A DNA stretch of 7,280 nt from an uncultured Granulosicoccus sp. (GTDB taxonomy: Bacteria; Pseudomonadota; Gammaproteobacteria; Granulosicoccales; Granulosicoccaceae), in contig CALLPU010000443.1 in assembly GCA_938016235.1 (NCBI GenBank), positions 1-7,280 of the forward strand. Direction: 5' to 3'. The notes beneath the pieces were generated by a model. The model was not told where the DNA came from. It did no database searches and worked only from the letters and a program-made list of their open reading frames with translations. Position numbers and translations under genes: made by a program. Shown in pieces: positions 5,862 to 7,280 of this stretch (the first letter of the stretch is position 1; each line of letters begins with the position of its first letter).

Positions 5862-7280
5862 ATGATTGTTTCATCGATCAGTATTGTCGAGCCAGAAGTT
5901 GTTGTTGACAAGGACTGGTGGCGCGGCGCTGTTATCTATCAGATTTACCCGCGTTCGTACCAGGATTCCAATCATGATGGCGTGGGGGATCTCGCTGGTA
6001 TCAAGGATCGGCTTGAGCACATAGCTGAGCTGGGTGCGGATGCGGTATGGATATCGCCTTTCTTCAAATCGCCCATGAAGGATTTCGGTTACGACGTTTC
6101 AGACTACAAGGACATCGATCCCATGTTCGGTGATCTGCCTTCGTTCGATGAGATGGTTGAACATGCGCATTCGCTGGGGTTGAAAGTCATGATCGATCTG
6201 GTGATGTCGCACACCTCAGATCAGCACAGCTGGTTTGCGCAATCCAGTTCCAGTCGCGACAACGAGCGTCACGACTGGTATGTATGGGCCGATGGCAAAC
6301 CCGATGGCAGCCCGCCCAACAATTGGCTATCCATATTTGGTGGCCCTGGCTGGTCCTGGCATTCAACGCGTTGTCAGTATTACCAGCACAACTTCCTGAA
6401 CTCGCAACCGGACCTGAATTTTCATAACCCGGATGTTCAGGATGCGATGCTGGATGTAGCCAGATTCTGGCTTGATAGAGGTGTCGATGGTTTTCGTCTG
6501 GATACCATTAATTTCTACTTTTGCGATGATCAGTTAAGGGACAACCCTGCATTACCCGCTGAAGAGCGTAATGCGGATATTGCGCCGGAAGTAAACCCTT
6601 ACAATTATCAGAACCACCTGTATGACAAGAATCGTCCGGAGAACATCGAGTTTCTGAAGCGTTTCCGTGCCGTACTTGATGAGTACCCTGCCGCCACGGC
6701 TGTGGGTGAAGTGGGGGATGCGCAGTACGGCATGCAGATTCTCAAGGACTACACGAAGAATAACGATCGTGTGCACATGTGCTACACGTTCGACTTCCTG
6801 TCCGCGGAGTTGCCAACGGCGGATCGAGTCGCTGCGGTTCTGGAGAAGTTTGAATCCGAAGCGGGTGACAGATGGATGTGCTGGGCCTTCTCCAATCATG
6901 ATGTGGTACGCCATGCATCACGCTGGCGATTGCCCAAGAAACACTACTCACAACACCTGAAGATGCTGGCATCGTTGTTGATGTCGATGCGTGGCTCTGT
7001 CTGTCTGTATCAAGGCGAGGAATTGGGTTTGCCTGAGGCTGATATACCGTTTGAGAAGTTGCAAGACCCCTACGGTATTGCATTCTGGCCAAAGTTCAAG
7101 GGACGTGATGGCTGTCGTACTCCCATGGTCTGGGACGTCGATTCAGAGAACGGAGGTTTCTCGGACGTTGAACCATGGCTACCGGTTTCAGAGACACACA
7201 AACGTCTGGCGGTGTCAGAGCAAACTGGCGATAGCGACAGTTTGCTGGAGCATTATCGGAAGTTTCTGAAGTTCCGACGA
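5862..7280 (+). CDS. aglA: alpha-glucosidase, glycoside hydrolase family 13 (GH13_23-like); partial, C-terminus outside window
   Basis: The 473 codons in the window read through to the edge; relatives have about 540-550 residues, so part of the C-terminal beta domain is missing. There is no signal peptide, so it acts in the cytoplasm on imported sugars. GH13 landmarks appear in order: WWRGAVIYQIYPRS (19-32), GYDVSDY (76-82), region I DLVMSHTSD (112-120), QPDLNFHNP (182-190), region II GVDGFRLDTIN (207-217) with nucleophile Asp214, region III VGEVGD (281-286) with acid/base Glu283, and region IV FSNHD (343-347) with Asp347. Thr215 after the nucleophile is the residue linked with alpha-1,4 rather than alpha-1,6 specificity, and DTINFYF resembles the Halomonas enzyme HaG as I recall it. 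The ATG is the first possible start after the aglK stop, which is in the same frame. Its ribosome site is poor (AGGA at 5845-5848, 13 bp away), suggesting lower translation than its neighbours. It should release glucose from maltose, sucrose or similar sugars. Confidence 0.93.
   Translation, partial: MIVSSISIVEPEVVVDKDWWRGAVIYQIYPRSYQDSNHDGVGDLAGIKDRLEHIAELGADAVWISPFFKSPMKDFGYDVSDYKDIDPMFGDLPSFDEMVEHAHSLGLKVMIDLVMSHTSDQHSWFAQSSSSRDNERHDWYVWADGKPDGSPPNNWLSIFGGPGWSWHSTRCQYYQHNFLNSQPDLNFHNPDVQDAMLDVARFWLDRGVDGFRLDTINFYFCDDQLRDNPALPAEERNADIAPEVNPYNYQNHLYDKNRPENIEFLKRFRAVLDEYPAATAVGEVGDAQYGMQILKDYTKNNDRVHMCYTFDFLSAELPTADRVAAVLEKFESEAGDRWMCWAFSNHDVVRHASRWRLPKKHYSQHLKMLASLLMSMRGSVCLYQGEELGLPEADIPFEKLQDPYGIAFWPKFKGRDGCRTPMVWDVDSENGGFSDVEPWLPVSETHKRLAVSEQTGDSDSLLEHYRKFLKFRR

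Overview
The window holds one catabolic locus for uptake and hydrolysis of alpha-glucosides (the agl type). A LacI-family repressor gene, aglR, lies on the minus strand and runs off the left edge. Divergently from it, five genes run on the plus strand: aglE (periplasmic binding protein), aglF and aglG (inner-membrane permeases), aglK (ABC ATPase) and aglA (GH13 alpha-glucosidase, running off the right edge). Every protein gene is a clear member of a known family. I found no frameshift, mobile element, CRISPR array, tRNA or rRNA.

The host is probably a member of the Pseudomonadota. The binding protein has a Sec signal peptide without a lipobox Cys, as expected for a free periplasmic protein in a diderm. 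The proteins resemble, as I recall them, the rhizobial Agl proteins, and AglA resembles the Halomonas-type GH13_23 alpha-glucosidases. GC content looks moderate. I cannot choose between Alpha- and Gammaproteobacteria from the sequence alone.

Layout. Positions 1-768 (minus) encode aglR. The 281-bp divergent control region, 769-1049, is rich in signals: a near-consensus sigma-70 promoter for each direction, two CG-centred palindromes sharing the core GCGCTTTG, each at the predicted transcription start of one promoter, and several other small palindromes. aglE (1050-2408) is followed by a 144-bp gap with a strong 19-bp hairpin and a weaker second one, then aglF (2553-3560). aglG (3560-4708) overlaps aglF by one base, aglK (4722-5819) follows after 13 bp, and aglA (5862 to the right edge) follows after 42 bp.

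How it works together. AglE is expected to bind alpha-glucosides such as maltose, sucrose or trehalose in the periplasm, AglFG to form the channel and AglK to power import. Cytoplasmic AglA would then release glucose. AglR probably senses an alpha-glucoside and represses both the operon and itself through the two palindromes. The points most worth checking are the inferred AglR operator pair, the hairpin after aglE, and the gene order EFGKA, which differs from the aglEFGAK order I recall for Sinorhizobium meliloti. I see no convincing evidence of a wholly new system here.
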